A stretch of 64,000 nucleotides of DNA. Origin: Bicyclus anynana (lineage: Eukaryota; Arthropoda; Insecta; Lepidoptera; Nymphalidae). The stretch covers positions 4,030,001 to 4,094,000 of the forward strand of contig NC_069105.1 of assembly GCF_947172395.1 (NCBI RefSeq). Reading direction: 5' to 3'. Each line of letters begins with the position of its first letter. The first letter of the stretch is position 1. Positions 46,001-57,658 of this stretch are shown piece by piece. A program made the position numbers and the translations under genes. The notes under the pieces are model-generated. The model did not search any database and was not told the DNA's origin. It was given only the letters and a program-made list of their open reading frames with translations.

Positions 46001-49000
46001 TTAAAAATAAAACAAATACTCGTAAAGGTTTGTATAGTGATGAAAATAGCTCAATTTAGTTTGAAAAATCAATTTCTATTACACATCTGTTCTACCTTGT
46101 AATCTGTATATGTTCTAATCTGCCTACGGTTCGTTTCATGTAGGATGGTGCAGATGACAGTTTCACTCTTGAAAGATTGCCGCGATTCACGATAATAGTA
46201 CCTACGTATAATGAACGTCATACAGACGACTGTCACCGTACACATGCTATCTGAAAATCACTTTAGAAGTTATTTTCAGTTAATGGGAATCGGTTGATTT
46301 TTTTTTCATCACTAGTGACAACATTTGATACTGAAATGAGCTCATAAATCTTAACTCTAGTTTTATCTTTATGACCAATCTACCTAAGTTCATTTTTGGT
46401 GCTTAAGCAAGTGAAAAGTCGGCATGAATCGTCTATCTTTTCTTATTCTTTAAATTTTTGGAAATATGCCGTACAGCCCGTGAATGTCAACTGGATTTTT
46501 GTCCATTTAAGAGAGACGCACGAAATTCACAAACACACACGTTTCTGTAAATAAGAGAAAATGTGTTTTTTTTTCTGATTGTGTAAGAGCCGTAGGGTTT
46601 TTATGGGATAGCGTCACCGGGGGGGGTTTGGGGCGAACACAGAAGCATCGCCTGATGGGGCCCGAAGGCAGAAGCAGAAGAGCTGGGTGGAACAACTCTT
46701 AAGGGAGTCTCCTCTGAGAAAAGGGGTTAAATCTCAATACAATCAAGGGTATAAAGAGTTTCACACTATCCGATTTCAGATCTTGACCTTGAAATTCTTA
46801 CCTTCCTTAGTGATTACGTAACTTTAAAGGTATACAAATGGTCTGGACCTCTCTTGTCTTTTCAACATATTGATCGATGAGATTTATTATTTATATATTT
46901 TCATTTTTAAGTCTGTTAAGCATCCAAACATACATCATTAGGGCCTAGCATGCGTCAACCCCATATCGTGAAGAGAAAAGACATTGACGAACAAAATGTC
47001 GGAGTTGAAATATCGCTGTCTCTTTCGTCTCAAGGCAGCTAAAAAGAGAGCGGTATTTTCGATTGCGTCGCTATTTGTCGACTTTTGTCTTTTCCTCGTC
47101 TCGTGATATCGTGACATATCATAAGGCTTACTGGATCTTCAACAGGTAAATTGGTTGATAATAGATTACAGAAGACACCTAAAATAGATTACTATCATAT
47201 ACTAAATCGGGCTAGTAGCATAATCAGCTCACTGGATAAAATAGATAGGCTTAGGTATACAGAATAAGGCACAATTAGAATTAATATCACATGAAGGCGA
47301 TATTCAAGATCCAGTGGCAAAGAAGAATCGTCGATTACTTTACACTCAACAATAAAGTGATTCGGAACTCATTGTTGAACTAAAACATATAATCCAATGC
47401 TGCAGTATAAAAGGATCAGGTAAAAGGTGTGAAGCATGCAAACTTGGACTTTAGACTACAATAAATAGAGTCGTGTTTTCAGATCCACCAGAGATTGTAG
47501 CGGAAACAAAAGATGTCGATCTTCGGGTATTGCCTGTTATTACAGAAACAGCTGCTCCCGTTGCACAAAAGCGACCTTCGACAGAAACACTCGAAGGGAA
47601 AGTTAAGAAAAACAAGATTGATAAGTTTGATATGTAAGTTTCTTCTAAGTAACGTTAGATTTAAAGTAAATATTGTTTGTAAATTTGTTATAATGGTCTC
47701 TTTTATGATGAGCGTTTTGCTTTAGTTGTAGTAAGGTGTACAGACAGACGCTGGTGTGTGAAACTGAAGCGTCAGCATTTAAGAAACATTTATTTACAAT
47801 CTGCTTGTGATTGATAAGTAACAATGTCTTGTTTGGGTTTCAATGTCATGTCCCTCTGTATCACTACATATTAATAGTTTGATAATGCGTTTCAGTTGTG
47901 CTGACCAGCGTTTAGTTTGTACTCACAAATCCTGTCCCTTAATATTAGAACTAAAGCCAATCATTATCATAAAATTAATCATTTATACTTTTATTAAGTT
48001 CAGTTTGTTTGACATTAATTCTAACTATGTTTAGAGTTTTTTGATTAACGTTTTAATGTATTTTACTGGGTTTTAGTCTTTTTGGAAACGAAGATGTCGA
48101 CCTTCGCAAATTACCTCAAGTTGAAGAAGTAAATGCTCCACCGCCGCCCTCCATCACTGAAAATAATATAAAAGTTAAAGCCAAAGAAGAAGATATTGAC
48201 GATACAACCGTATCTCCAGTTAGATCTCCAAGAAAAGACTGGAACGAAGTAAAAGAAAAGGAAGAATCTACAAAGAAAACACCCTCAAAACTAGATCTTG
48301 TTAGAGCAAAATTAGCTGAGGCAACTAAAGTAAAAGACGGACTAGGGCGACCTCTACTATTTAGCAAATCACCAAGTAAGTACTTAGTATTGATAAAATA
48401 ATTTATTGATTATATTATATTAAAGAGCTATACTCAATTGAAATATTTTATAGGTATTGAAAGGGAACGACGTCGTACACTCAGTGTAGAAGAAACGGAA
48501 GTGAGAACAGAAAACGCAGAACCTTTCGATGCAGAAGATCATAAAAAAACTATATCGATAATCATGAATCAGGCTAAGGAACAGTTTACAGACGGACAGC
48601 TGGATAAGAATCAGTACAATACTTTGATGTACCAAGTCTTGCAACTAAATGAGAAGCTAAAGTTGAAGGAAGCCAAACAAAGAGAATCCCTAGAAATATC
48701 CAAAAGAAAACTCAAAGCACACATACACGAAGATAACAAGGTGCCATCTCCAAAATCTTCGCCATCAGAAATGAACAATTTCGGTGACATCGATGAGAGA
48801 ATAACGCCAGCTGCGTTTGTGGAGCCTGTGACTGAAAATAGCCAGAATCACTTCCAAGACTCGGATATGAGGATGCATCCTTTCGTAGAAAACATGGAGA
48901 TCGGGGCGCAAGCACCGTTCCCAGGTCCACCGATGATGCCCCCAATGTTCATGGGACCAGGTCCGTTTCCCCCAATGTGGAGAGGGCAACGGCCGCGAAT

Positions 49001-52000
49001 GGAAGAATTTGGACCTAGGCGTTTCAGAGGCCCCATGCCACCGTATTTTAGAGTAAAGTTCGACAAAAGAATACCGAGACCTGCGTTCGATCCGAGAATG
49101 CCGCTGCTACCGGCTCCTACTATTGGTATGTGCCAAGGAGAATCACCCTTAAAACGTTACGAACGTTCGCACACGCCGCCTCCACTCGGCACTCCCGGCT
49201 ACAACGTCCCGCCCACCGATTTCAAAATCCTAGAATACATTGACATGGATCCCGTAAAAACTATACAAATCGACAGTATACCCAGAGAAATAAGATTTTA
49301 CGGGGAGACTGCAATTATTATGTTGGATTGGGACGACCCTCGCGAGATAAAATTCTGGCCGGGCTGCCGGAGAGTCACGTTTGACAACAAGGACTCTGTA
49401 GTTATTTCTTTCAACGAAGGCTACAAGCAAGTCGAGATAGACGATCAAGTTTTCAACATCAGATTTGGTGCACCCACCAGAGAGTTGTACATTAACGGTA
49501 GATGGTATGAGTGTTTCTTCGGCGGACAACCATTGGGGGTGTTGATCGACGGCCAGCCTCATCTAGTTCATTTGGAAGGGCCTCTGCCACAAGTGGACAT
49601 CGGCAAAGTGAAACGGACCGATCTAGTTGCTGGCAAGATAAACCTTATAGTCAACGCGACGAACATTTGTCCCGTGTATTTGGACGCCAAGGTGCAAAAA
49701 TTCCACGTAAACGGCAATTTCTTTACGATTCGTTTCGTGGACTCGTTGCGGACTGTACTCATCAATGAGCAGCCGTTTAAAGTAGAGTACGGTGACCTTC
49801 CGAAGCCGATATTTGTCGGCGGCGAAAAGCTCTTTATACGTTTTTCGGCTTTGCCTAAGAACATCAAACCTGGTCAAGTCGAGATCGCAGAAATGGAAGG
49901 CAGTATAGGCTCTCCTCAGCCATCGATACCTGATAAACCGATCGAAGTGCCGGAACCTGAAACGAATGATGTAAGTGCTCCGATGGAAACGGATGATATG
50001 CCTTCACTTGAGATGCCACCGAAACCACCGAGCCCTGAAGGTGAAATGAAAGGTAAGACAATTCACTTTTTTATTTATTTCTCGAAGAGGAAAAAGGAGA
50101 GTCAACCCTTTTTACTTTTCCATCGAAAGTTCTGTCTGAAGAATATGGTTGCCAGTCAAATTACAGGCACATGAGGCTGAAAATCTATGCATCAGGTTGA
50201 TAAACACAGAGCAGCACCCTGTAAGCTTGCGAAGGGTTTTTTCCATTGGGTATTCTGCGTGGTCCGTCGATTGTTACTATAAAAAAGCTTTGAAAAATAT
50301 TTGTGTTCCCAGGTCTGGACATGTTAGCAAGTCTCATGCCAACAAGTATGGCACCCGCATCCAGCTCTGTATACAGTTCGGCGGAGCCTCTATTTGCCAA
50401 GCCAGATAACATCCCTGGCTTGGAAACACCTTCGGAAGAAAAGCCAGCCTTGAGTTTGCCAATCCTTGGCAATATAAACGTGAGCGATCTATACGCTAAG
50501 CTGGTTGCCACTGGCATTGTGCCGCAAGTCAACGACACTAAGCCAGAAATTAAAAATAACGGTATTGAAGAAAGTCCGAAGGAAGATAAGAATGTGGTGC
50601 ACAAAGTTGACTTGCTTAAATCACAAACTTTGAAAGTGTAAGTATGAATAATTTAGTAAATATATTATTTTATTATTAAGTCTGATTATTATGCCAGTAG
50701 TCCATTAAAATGTTACATTCATTCTTTGGGATTACAGTGCGATTTTAGTTTTTAGATAATGTCAAGGTGTAAATAAAATAAAATAAAATTAAAGTATTGG
50801 AAAAGAGGATATAAATAGTTTTCATGTCTACAGTAAACAACCAGCTATCGTGGCCAAGTTATACGGCGGTATGCAGTGCAGTGGATGCGGCGCGCGTTTC
50901 CCGCCCGAGCACACTGTTCGCTACTCGCAGCATCTCGACTGGCACTTCCGCCAAAACAGACGCGAGCGGGACTCTGCCAGGCGGGCGCACTCTAGACACT
51001 GGCACTACGATCTGTCTGACTGGCTGCAGTATGAAGAGCTCGAAGATCTGGAGGAACGAGGTTAGTGAATAAAGACGTATACGGTATAGTATACTCTGGG
51101 CTTGTCACAACCTCTCAACTGGTACTTCCGTCAGAACAGATGCGAGCGGGACTCTGCCAGGATAGCGCACTTTATTCACTGGCACAACGATCAGACTAGA
51201 GACAAACACTTTGTTTGCCCATCTGAAAATAGTCTTAGTGTCTGAATGTTATATCAATTAATTATGAAACACGGCTATAACTCGTGTGGTATAACGTCGG
51301 AGTATGCCCGGCTAGTTTCAAACCCCGGGACCTCATGTCATGTTCAAGTCATGGTTCTTGCAACGCGGCTCGAATTGGACTGTCCGACACAAACCGAACT
51401 AACACTGTCTTGGACCAAGACAGTGTTAGTTCGGTTTGTGTCGGACGTTCATGAAGCGTCTGAGAGTGAAATGGAACCTACACGCACCTCTGCGCCGCAG
51501 TTGGGATCCTGCCGCGATTTCCGTATTTTATTTCGGGTTCCAAGAATTCTAAAAAAAAAATTCTCAACAGCAATTTGTATCTTCTATTCGTAAAAAATAC
51601 TATCGTCTTGCTTATAAATTATAAATAATAAAGGCCCATTTTGGGACATGTCATGTATAGTCTTGGTGTTTTGCTAATGTAACTATTGTGGTCCCGACAG
51701 AGAAGAACTGGTTCGAGACGGGCGGCGCGGAGGAGCCGCCCGCGGCCGAGGCGGAGGAGAGCCCCAGCGCGGCGGCGGGCGCGCCGCAGCACCACTGCGC
51801 GCTGTGCGGCGACCGCTTCCAGCAGTTCTACAACGAGGACCGCGAGGAGTGGCACTTGCGCAACTCCGTGCGCCACGACGCGCACTACTACCACCCGCTC
51901 TGCTACCAGGACTACAAGGTAGAGTACATTTTCTTTATAGGTCCAGTGGCCTAATTTACTAATTTGGTCTCTATTATCAACTGATTGAAGTGGCCAACAA

Positions 52001-55000
52001 AGTGTCATCTACATACTATATAATATACTCCGTAAGTACCAGAAGACATTTGTAATAATTTGTATCATATGTAGTATGTAGATGACATTTTGTCAATTGA
52101 TTTGTTTTTTATTTTTATGGGTTGGTAATAAAAATCAAAATAGGAAATAGGCCAGCAGGTCTTACTGGTGGGTGGCTTCAGCCGTGGCTAGTTACCACCC
52201 TACCGGCAAAGATACCACCAAGAAAGGTAATGGTCCAAAATTTGATTATATACAAGTCTACAAATTTACTTTAATTCTTTCAAAATAATATTCATTATCT
52301 CCCAAGAAATGCAACACTATTAAGGGTAATAATGGCGGACAGATGCAGTAATCGATTTGACGTTTACTGTCAATTGTCATGTCATAGCTGCTCTGTGGGC
52401 GCCATCTTGATATAACTCATAAACTTGGGTTTTTATTTTATTTATTTCTTTTTATTTACTTAGTTTTATTCACTTTAACAAAATCCTTGTATTTTTTAAA
52501 TTTTAATGATACGGGGTACAAGAGTGGACCTGAAATGGACCATCTCCTTTAACGTCCCGGTACGATGTCGTGTAGAAATCGAAAGAGGTGGATTTTCATC
52601 CTACTCTTAATGAGTTATCCTGCTTCCATCTTAGATTGCATCAATTGATGCCGATGGACTTTTACTACTGGATATACATATAGGCCTCCTGTAAGGGATA
52701 CCACACACTATAGCCAGTGACTTCCTGCAACCTGTTTAATGTAATCCATACATCAAATGAGGGAACGACCTACCACTGCATTCTGTAAAGTTACAGCATA
52801 AACATAAACCCATTTCTTCAATTTCTGATTTGACTAGGCAGAAATAGTCCATCTCGCTACGTTTGAAGGTATTTTACCACAGACGTCTCTACTCATTCTC
52901 CTATTCAATTTTGACGGCCTCTGTGGCGCAGTGGTATGCGCGGTGGATTTAGAAGACGGAGGTCCTGGGTTCGATCACCGGGTTGGCCGATTGAGGTATT
53001 CTTAATTCGTCCAAGTCTGGCTGGTGACAAAGACATATCGCCAAGCGATTTAGCGTTCGCGTCCGGTACGATGTCGTGTAGAAACCGAAAAGGATTTCAT
53101 CCCAACAAGTTAGCCCGTGTCCATCTTAGATTTGCATCATCACTTAATATCAGGTGAGATTGCAGTCAAGGGCCAACTTGACTTGGCCAAAAAATTAAAA
53201 AATTAAGTCTGTCTACCCAATAAATAATGTTTCAGTCTATATTTTATGATTTAGGCGTCTCTCGCCAAAGAAGAGCCTCCAAAGGAAGAGGAAGAATCCA
53301 TCCTGGAGGTGGACGAGGAGAAGTCGACAGAACCTATCGAGATCAAAGACGTGGACGAGGGAGACGTGTCGGACGACGAGTCCGTGGTTGAGGTCGTTGA
53401 ACCCGAGCCGGTGCCACCTCTAGAGGTAAAAAAAAAATATTTCAAGTAGGTTTTTATTCGAGTCAAATGAAACATTGCAATAATTAATGTATACACTGAG
53501 ATAAAGTGAATGGATTTTAATGAACTTTTTGAGAAAGTTTTCTGAATGTTTGGTTTTAAAGGAGAGTTAATATGGAGGTTGATACCCACTCACATAGGAT
53601 CAATGTTGACATTGATCCTATGTGAGTATGCAGCTTAGGGCACTGATGTTGATTTTTTTGACTGACCAATATCACTAGCACACCGCTACAAAGTTAGTCT
53701 TATTAAAAATTTACAATGTGATTTTCAAATTCATTATATCTCTATCTATGGTATTATGTTAGACAAAGAGAGATATAGATGAATTCGAAACTCACTGGAT
53801 ATAAATTTGAATATTACACTATAAAAACGGCGGTATAGAATAGCGCTGCTATGAATTATCAATGCTATATTATATATTTGTTTTTTAATATATTCTCTTT
53901 TTATACTCAGGTGGATGAAGAGGGCGACGAGGATGACGTCATATTGAAAGCGGAACCCGTGGAAGAGTTGTTAGTGGAGGACGCTGACACGGACGACGAG
54001 ACCATGGCCGAACGCGCCACGCGCGACCGAAACCACCAGGAGGAGTTCGCTAAAGTGAAGGTCAAGCAAGAGCCGATTGATCCAGGTACGTGATATAAAA
54101 TTTCCCTGAAATTAATTATTGTTATACGGAGCTGTGGCAAGTCAAGCTTCTCATAGATGCAAAATGCACTGCATACCCTGAGGACTCATGTACCTGTAAT
54201 TTACCATGTTGTACAATTAGTACATATAATGCCTACCCTAGTTATATAGGATATCTTAATACCAATATCTTAATTACGTAAATCCGTTCAGCGGTTTGGA
54301 AGATATGAGGTTATAAAGAATATTACATACATACATAACCCTGCAGTTGGGTAAAAATTGTGACGTCATGCTGCAGACACATCATGTCAACAAAGTCAGT
54401 CTGTCATTAAAGCAGCATGGTGGGCTAAGCTCCATATTCCCGCTTGTATAAAAGAGGCTTGACCCTGGCAGTCGGTCATTAATAGGTTGATATAATAAGA
54501 GATAGTAACGAAATAAAAAGTTTACTTTGTGTTTTGAGCTATTGAATATTGACCCTTGTTTTTTTTGTTAAACTGGCGTTACGGCACTAAGTTGTAGCGC
54601 TTTTGAGACATTATAGCTTGGCAAATTCGTTCGTAACACACTCGATGGTCCGCGCGGGCCGGGAGAGGGGTAGCGATCCTTTCCCCCGTCGTCCGCATAT
54701 CATGGGAGTGTCATCAACAAACTTTCCAAGCTGTCATTGACCTTTGTATTTCACAAACTTTGCAGATGACGAGCCAATAATAACAGCGGAAGTCGAAAGC
54801 ATACCGCCGACCATAGACACGACGCACACAACAGTGACGTCATCCATCGACGGCAACGTGCAGCTCGACGACGCGACCCCCGCCTCCGCCTTCCCCCTCG
54901 GAGGGATCCGCATCAACATCTCCAAGAGCATCCCCTCCTTCATCACCCCCGTGGATGATAAGCTGGAAGACATAAGCATTGATGAAGAGCCTTTGCCACC

Positions 55001-55118
55001 TGGTGAAGAGCCAGAGTTGGTGTATAAGTTGAAGCCGACGTTAGAAGGAGTGCAGTTTAGTAGGCAACCGCCAGTGCAGAAGGGCAGTGAACTCTCTGGA
55101 TTGTGTTCTATAATGTGA
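36972..55118 (+). CDS. PCF11: PCF11 pre-mRNA cleavage/termination factor, complete, 15 exons, 1679 aa
   Basis: Exons: 36972-37124, 38745-38870, 38954-39130, 40246-40434, 41899-42045, 44194-44923, 47483-47633, 48077-48375, 48454-50052, 50313-50637, 50834-51060, 51701-51918, 53255-53425, 53911-54085, 54766-55118. They sum to exactly 1680 codons. PCF11 is part of cleavage factor II; it binds the Pol II CTD and drives 3'-end formation and termination. Residues 1-140 are the CTD-interacting domain (NSKPLINMLTILAEEN, RETWHDVFPSTKLY, DPAWPIQ). A glutamate-rich helix (about 170-215) and a long basic/acidic charged region follow. DVDLRxLP motifs lie in exons 7 and 8. A conserved beta-rich block spans about 910-1130. 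Two zinc fingers follow: CSGCGARFPPEHTVRYSQH with DWHFRQNRRERDSARRAH (about 1314-1370), and CALCGDRFQQFYNEDREEWH (exon 12). The acidic tail ends GSELSGLCSIM. An in-frame TGA upstream of 36972 supports the start. Human PCF11 is 1555 aa. Confidence 0.95.
37810..37975 (+). mobile_element. Dispersed repeat family E, 3' part, PCF11 intron 1
   Basis: AATATAGCCTATAGCACTTG, AACATTAAAGAATTTTTCAA, GTTTCAGAGCCTATTCAATA. Confidence 0.65.
40540..40586 (+). mobile_element. Truncated copy of the small retroposon, PCF11 intron 4
   Basis: It is identical to 29596-29635 over about 40 bases, including the GAAGAAGAA tail. A possible short duplication AGTGC lies at each side. Confidence 0.65.
41334..41562 (-). 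mobile_element. Degraded retrotransposon C-terminal fragment, PCF11 intron 4
   Basis: A minus-strand frame reads YGVEVGVRGLLAKSLYNLLE and DLGLSRSAG, resembling the tail that follows some LINE reverse transcriptases (EVGARG... LGLSR). Family assignment is uncertain. Confidence 0.45.
42085..42325 (+). mobile_element. SINE family B, 5'-truncated, PCF11 intron 5
   Basis: CCTGGGTTTGATCCCCGGCT and AGCGATTTAGCTTTCCGG. The 3' end is AACTTGTAAAGAATAAAAAA. Confidence 0.8.
42848..42947. mobile_element. Short inverted-repeat element, PCF11 intron 5
   Basis: CCCGGCAAGTACGT at 42848-42861 and its exact reverse complement at 42934-42947. It is probably a MITE about 100-130 bp long. Confidence 0.65.
46568..46722 (-). 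mobile_element. Truncated retroposon family F copy in PCF11 intron 6
   Basis: It has the same sequence as the 5648 copy, with a T-run at its left end. A probable short duplication GAGAAAA flanks it (left about 46554, right about 46716). Confidence 0.75.
46942..47138. mobile_element. MITE family H, PCF11 intron 6
   Basis: GGGCCTAGCATGCGTCAACC and the inverted ATCATAAGGCTTA end, with the interior TCTCGTGATATCGTGA as in the other copies. Confidence 0.6.
51090..51195 (+). pseudogene. Decayed tandem copy of part of the PCF11 zinc-finger exon
   Basis: Bases 51111-51190, in the intron just after exon 11, align without gaps to exon 11 bases 50931-51010 at a constant offset of 180 bp. Blocks such as GAGCGGGACTCTGCCAG are identical. 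The exon frame is still open in the copy and would read LNWYFRQNRCERDSARIAH, against LDWHFRQNRRERDSARRAH in the exon. The paired cysteines of the finger are not present, and no good splice acceptor precedes it. I read it as a relic of a local duplication rather than a working exon. Confidence 0.75.
51382..51446. repeat. Perfect 65-bp palindrome (32-bp arms, 1-nt centre) in PCF11 intron
   Basis: The left arm 51382-51413 is the exact reverse complement of the right arm 51415-51446, around the single base A at 51414. The arms begin GTCCGACACAAACCGAAC. It lies between PCF11 exons 11 and 12. It could be a whole palindromic MITE or a recent fold-back duplication. Confidence 0.9.
52150..53185 (+). 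mobile_element. Cluster of SINE family B copies and an RTE-like fragment, PCF11 intron 12
   Basis: Family B pieces lie at about 52160-52235, 52543-52640 and 52913-53180 (the last with a full head, CCTCTGTGGCGCAGTGGTAT). An RTE-like 3' fragment (GCCGATGGACTTTTACTACT) lies at about 52645-52900. Confidence 0.75.
53588..53627. repeat. Short inverted repeat (19-bp arms) in PCF11 intron 13
   Basis: ACTCACATAGGATCAATGT at 53588-53606 and its exact reverse complement at 53609-53627 are separated by 2 bases. It can form a perfect hairpin in the transcript or cruciform in the DNA. Confidence 0.85.
54610..54735. mobile_element. MITE family G copy just before the last PCF11 exon
   Basis: The ends AGCTTGGCAAATTCGTTCGT and AACTTTCCAAGCT match the 7203-7396 copy. 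It ends about 30 bases before the acceptor of PCF11 exon 15, so it lies over the expected branch-point region. Confidence 0.7.
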
Positions 55119-55439
55119 AGTGTAATAATGATTGATGATGTCTTAGTAGTGTGGTTCTGGATTCGATTTCCACTTGAGGTTAGTCACTGATAGCTGGAAA
55201 ACTCACAATTGTGGGTAGTCTAAACTAAAAGTACCACCAAGAGATTTAGTGTTCTCTTGGTCCAGTAGGGTAAGGTTGGCTGAAGCAATTATAAGCAGGG
55301 GTATGACAATTGACTAACTATATTGTACATCTTATGGCAAAATTAAGTACTTTTACTTTTCGCTTTTACGGGGTTAACTTTTCCTATATCACTATAAACT
55401 TAGATGCGACTAACTTATTTGCTGTGAACTGTATATATT

Positions 55440-55620
55440 TTACTCTTATTACGTCCATCGGCTCTTCAAACTGTGTGCCCCGCCCATTGCCACTACAGCT
55501 TCGCGAATCAATGAGCTATTTATGTGACTTTGGTTCTGCGGATCTCCTAATTTCTGATTTGATCACGCAGAGATACTCGGAGCATAGCTCTTTCCATCGC
55601 CCGCTGTGTGACTGTTGACT
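55440..55620 (-). mobile_element. RTE-like LINE fragment in the PCF11 3' region
   Basis: CGATTTCTGATTTGATCACG-type sequence and CCGCCCATTGCCACTACAGC, shared with 27480-27600 and 20990-21065. Confidence 0.5.
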
Positions 55621-56719
55621 ATTGTTATCTTTCATTATATTGTTAATTTATAGTAAATATGTAATTGGTAATTTTTGTACATATTAATTCTGGATATCCC
55701 AGATCAGTAATAACCAATAATCATGTAACAATGATAGAATAAGTGCTCAAACTTAAAAAAAAAATATATATAGTTTACCTGCTAGAGTATTCCTCAGTAT
55801 ATAAACATATATGCCTATTATTTAGCAAATATTATGAGTTTTTTTTATTCCTTGTATAGCAATCTTTTTAAAGTGGAACTTTTATTTTCTCATTCTATAC
55901 TGAACATAAGAAATCCTCTATGTATGTTTCACTCTGAAACTGGAGCATCCTCATAACTCAAAACTCTGAAATGTTCAATTTTTAAATCCCTTTATGTAGA
56001 GAACTTGTCGGATCTGGGTGATCTTGTCCATGAAATAACATTTTTTTTTATTACTTACATGAACATTTTTATTTTGAAAGTTGTATAGTGACAAATATTA
56101 TTATCATTATTCAAAAGTACCTAGATTTTTAACCACTCCCAGATAAATATGGTAATTTTATAAAATATACTTCATCAAAAAAATCAATACAGGCGGACCA
56201 TACTTTTATGAGTGAATAAATTTTTTCCCTCTCCTCCCCTACAACTTCACAAACTACTTCTTTAATATTATTACAATATATTTCTACTCTCCGTCCCTTC
56301 ATTTTCACACAAATGCTCCTTTTATAACGCCTGTCTGTACACATTAATATTACAACCAAACCCAAACAGATTTCAAAAATAGAAGATCTACAAGTATAAT
56401 AGGTATTTAAGTATCAGCTACTTAGTATAATCCTTTACGTCATAGAATAGAATGTTGTGTCAAACATGCATGTTTTGTATAAAATAAAACACAAAATTGT
56501 ATACTTTTATAGTAGGTGTGGATTTTTTAATTTAATTAAGATAATATTATGTAATAATGATAAATATAACTATTCTTTAAATTAAATTGTGATATTAAAT
56601 TAAGCCATGTTCATTAATATTGCAAATTTAAAACTTACTAGGGGACTATATTTTTGCTGGCAGATGAAATTTACTGGGAAGCCCCAGTTTGGAATATTGG
56701 GAGGCCCTACTATTTTTTT

Positions 56720-56850
56720 TTAATGTGACCCCTCCAATAAGTCAGGCAAGACTGTATTAGGAGTGGGTACGACAATAGACTAACAGGGCGGGGATCGAAC
56801 CACCACCTTGGTGATGAGTTTGACCGCTCTTACCGTTGAGCTATTGAGGC
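56720..56850 (-). mobile_element. tRNA-derived SINE family C
   Basis: This is an inverted relative of 10228-10390: GGGGATCGAACCACCACC and TGACCGCTCTTACCGTTGAG. Confidence 0.7.
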
Positions 56851-57217
56851 TGTTAACTATGGGACACTCAATATCTAAATTTAAAAATGTCGTCACTAGC
56901 AGAGGCTCTTACCATTATTTTATATTTTGTATGTTATTAAGAATTTGTAAATAGCAAATATGTATATAAATGTTTTGTCTAATCTTTGTCTGTTTGAAAT
57001 GTGTTTTAATTTTTGTATTATAGTGATGATTAACACTTAAAAACTCTGTTAATGTATAATGAATAATATCAGTTTAAAGTTTTTAAGTGGTATTTTAATT
57101 TACAATGGTAAATACAAATTTAGGTAGAGGAATCTCTTGTTACTTCCTTATTTAAATGTTTTAATGATTTATTTATAAAAACATGTGTGAATAAACTAAA
57201 AAAATGTATCAAAAATC

Positions 57218-57223
57218 AATAAA
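57218..57223 (+). terminator. Candidate PCF11 poly(A) signal
   Basis: AATAAA followed by AT- and T-rich sequence. A second hexamer lies 28 bases upstream at 57190-57195. This is the last plus-strand hexamer pair before the NARS2 end. Confidence 0.4.
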
Positions 57224-57600
57224 AAGTTATTGTTTTAATCATAATATTGTTTTGTTTGCATACCTCTACTCGTATAGGTATTCCTAAGGTGCCACATATT
57301 TGTTTAGTTTAGTTTCTTTAATAAAGGGAATTTGTCAAAGTAATTTTGTTTTTAATTAATTACTACCATGTCAACCCTAAGGAAATAAAGTTATGATCTC
57401 AAATCTAAATGTTTGTTGTGAGCTCAGAACACATAAACATATTCTTATATAATTTAAAGAATGATTGTTTCAGCATAACACATAAAAGAAATTTATCAAA
57501 ATCAATTCAGCAATTTACTAAACTCAATATTTTTGCTATGGTTATAAATGCCTCATTACTCAATTAGGAAAGAAAAAAAGAGCAAGCAGTCTATCAACAG

Positions 57601-57606
57601 TTTATT
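57601..57606 (-). terminator. Candidate NARS2 poly(A) signal
   Basis: On the minus strand AATAAA lies about 53 bases beyond the NARS2 stop codon, the position expected for a short 3' UTR. Confidence 0.6.
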
Positions 57607-57658
57607 TCTTCATAACACAATATTTTAAATTAACAATTATTTTCAACAATAAATAAAA

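Larger units (their letters stand above)
44924..47482 (+). other. PCF11 intron 6, repeats only
   Basis: This contains a family F retroposon (46568-46722) and a family H MITE (46942-47138). The phase across it is continuous, and no missing exon is needed or seen. Confidence 0.6.
55119..57600. other. PCF11 3' UTR and convergent gap to NARS2
   Basis: This holds an antisense RTE-like fragment (about 55440-55620), a minus-strand tRNA-derived repeat (about 56720-56850) and candidate PCF11 poly(A) hexamers AATAAA at 57190-57195 and 57218-57223. No other gene is supported. The 2.1 kb from stop to these hexamers would be a long 3' UTR, so an earlier site is possible. Confidence 0.5.
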
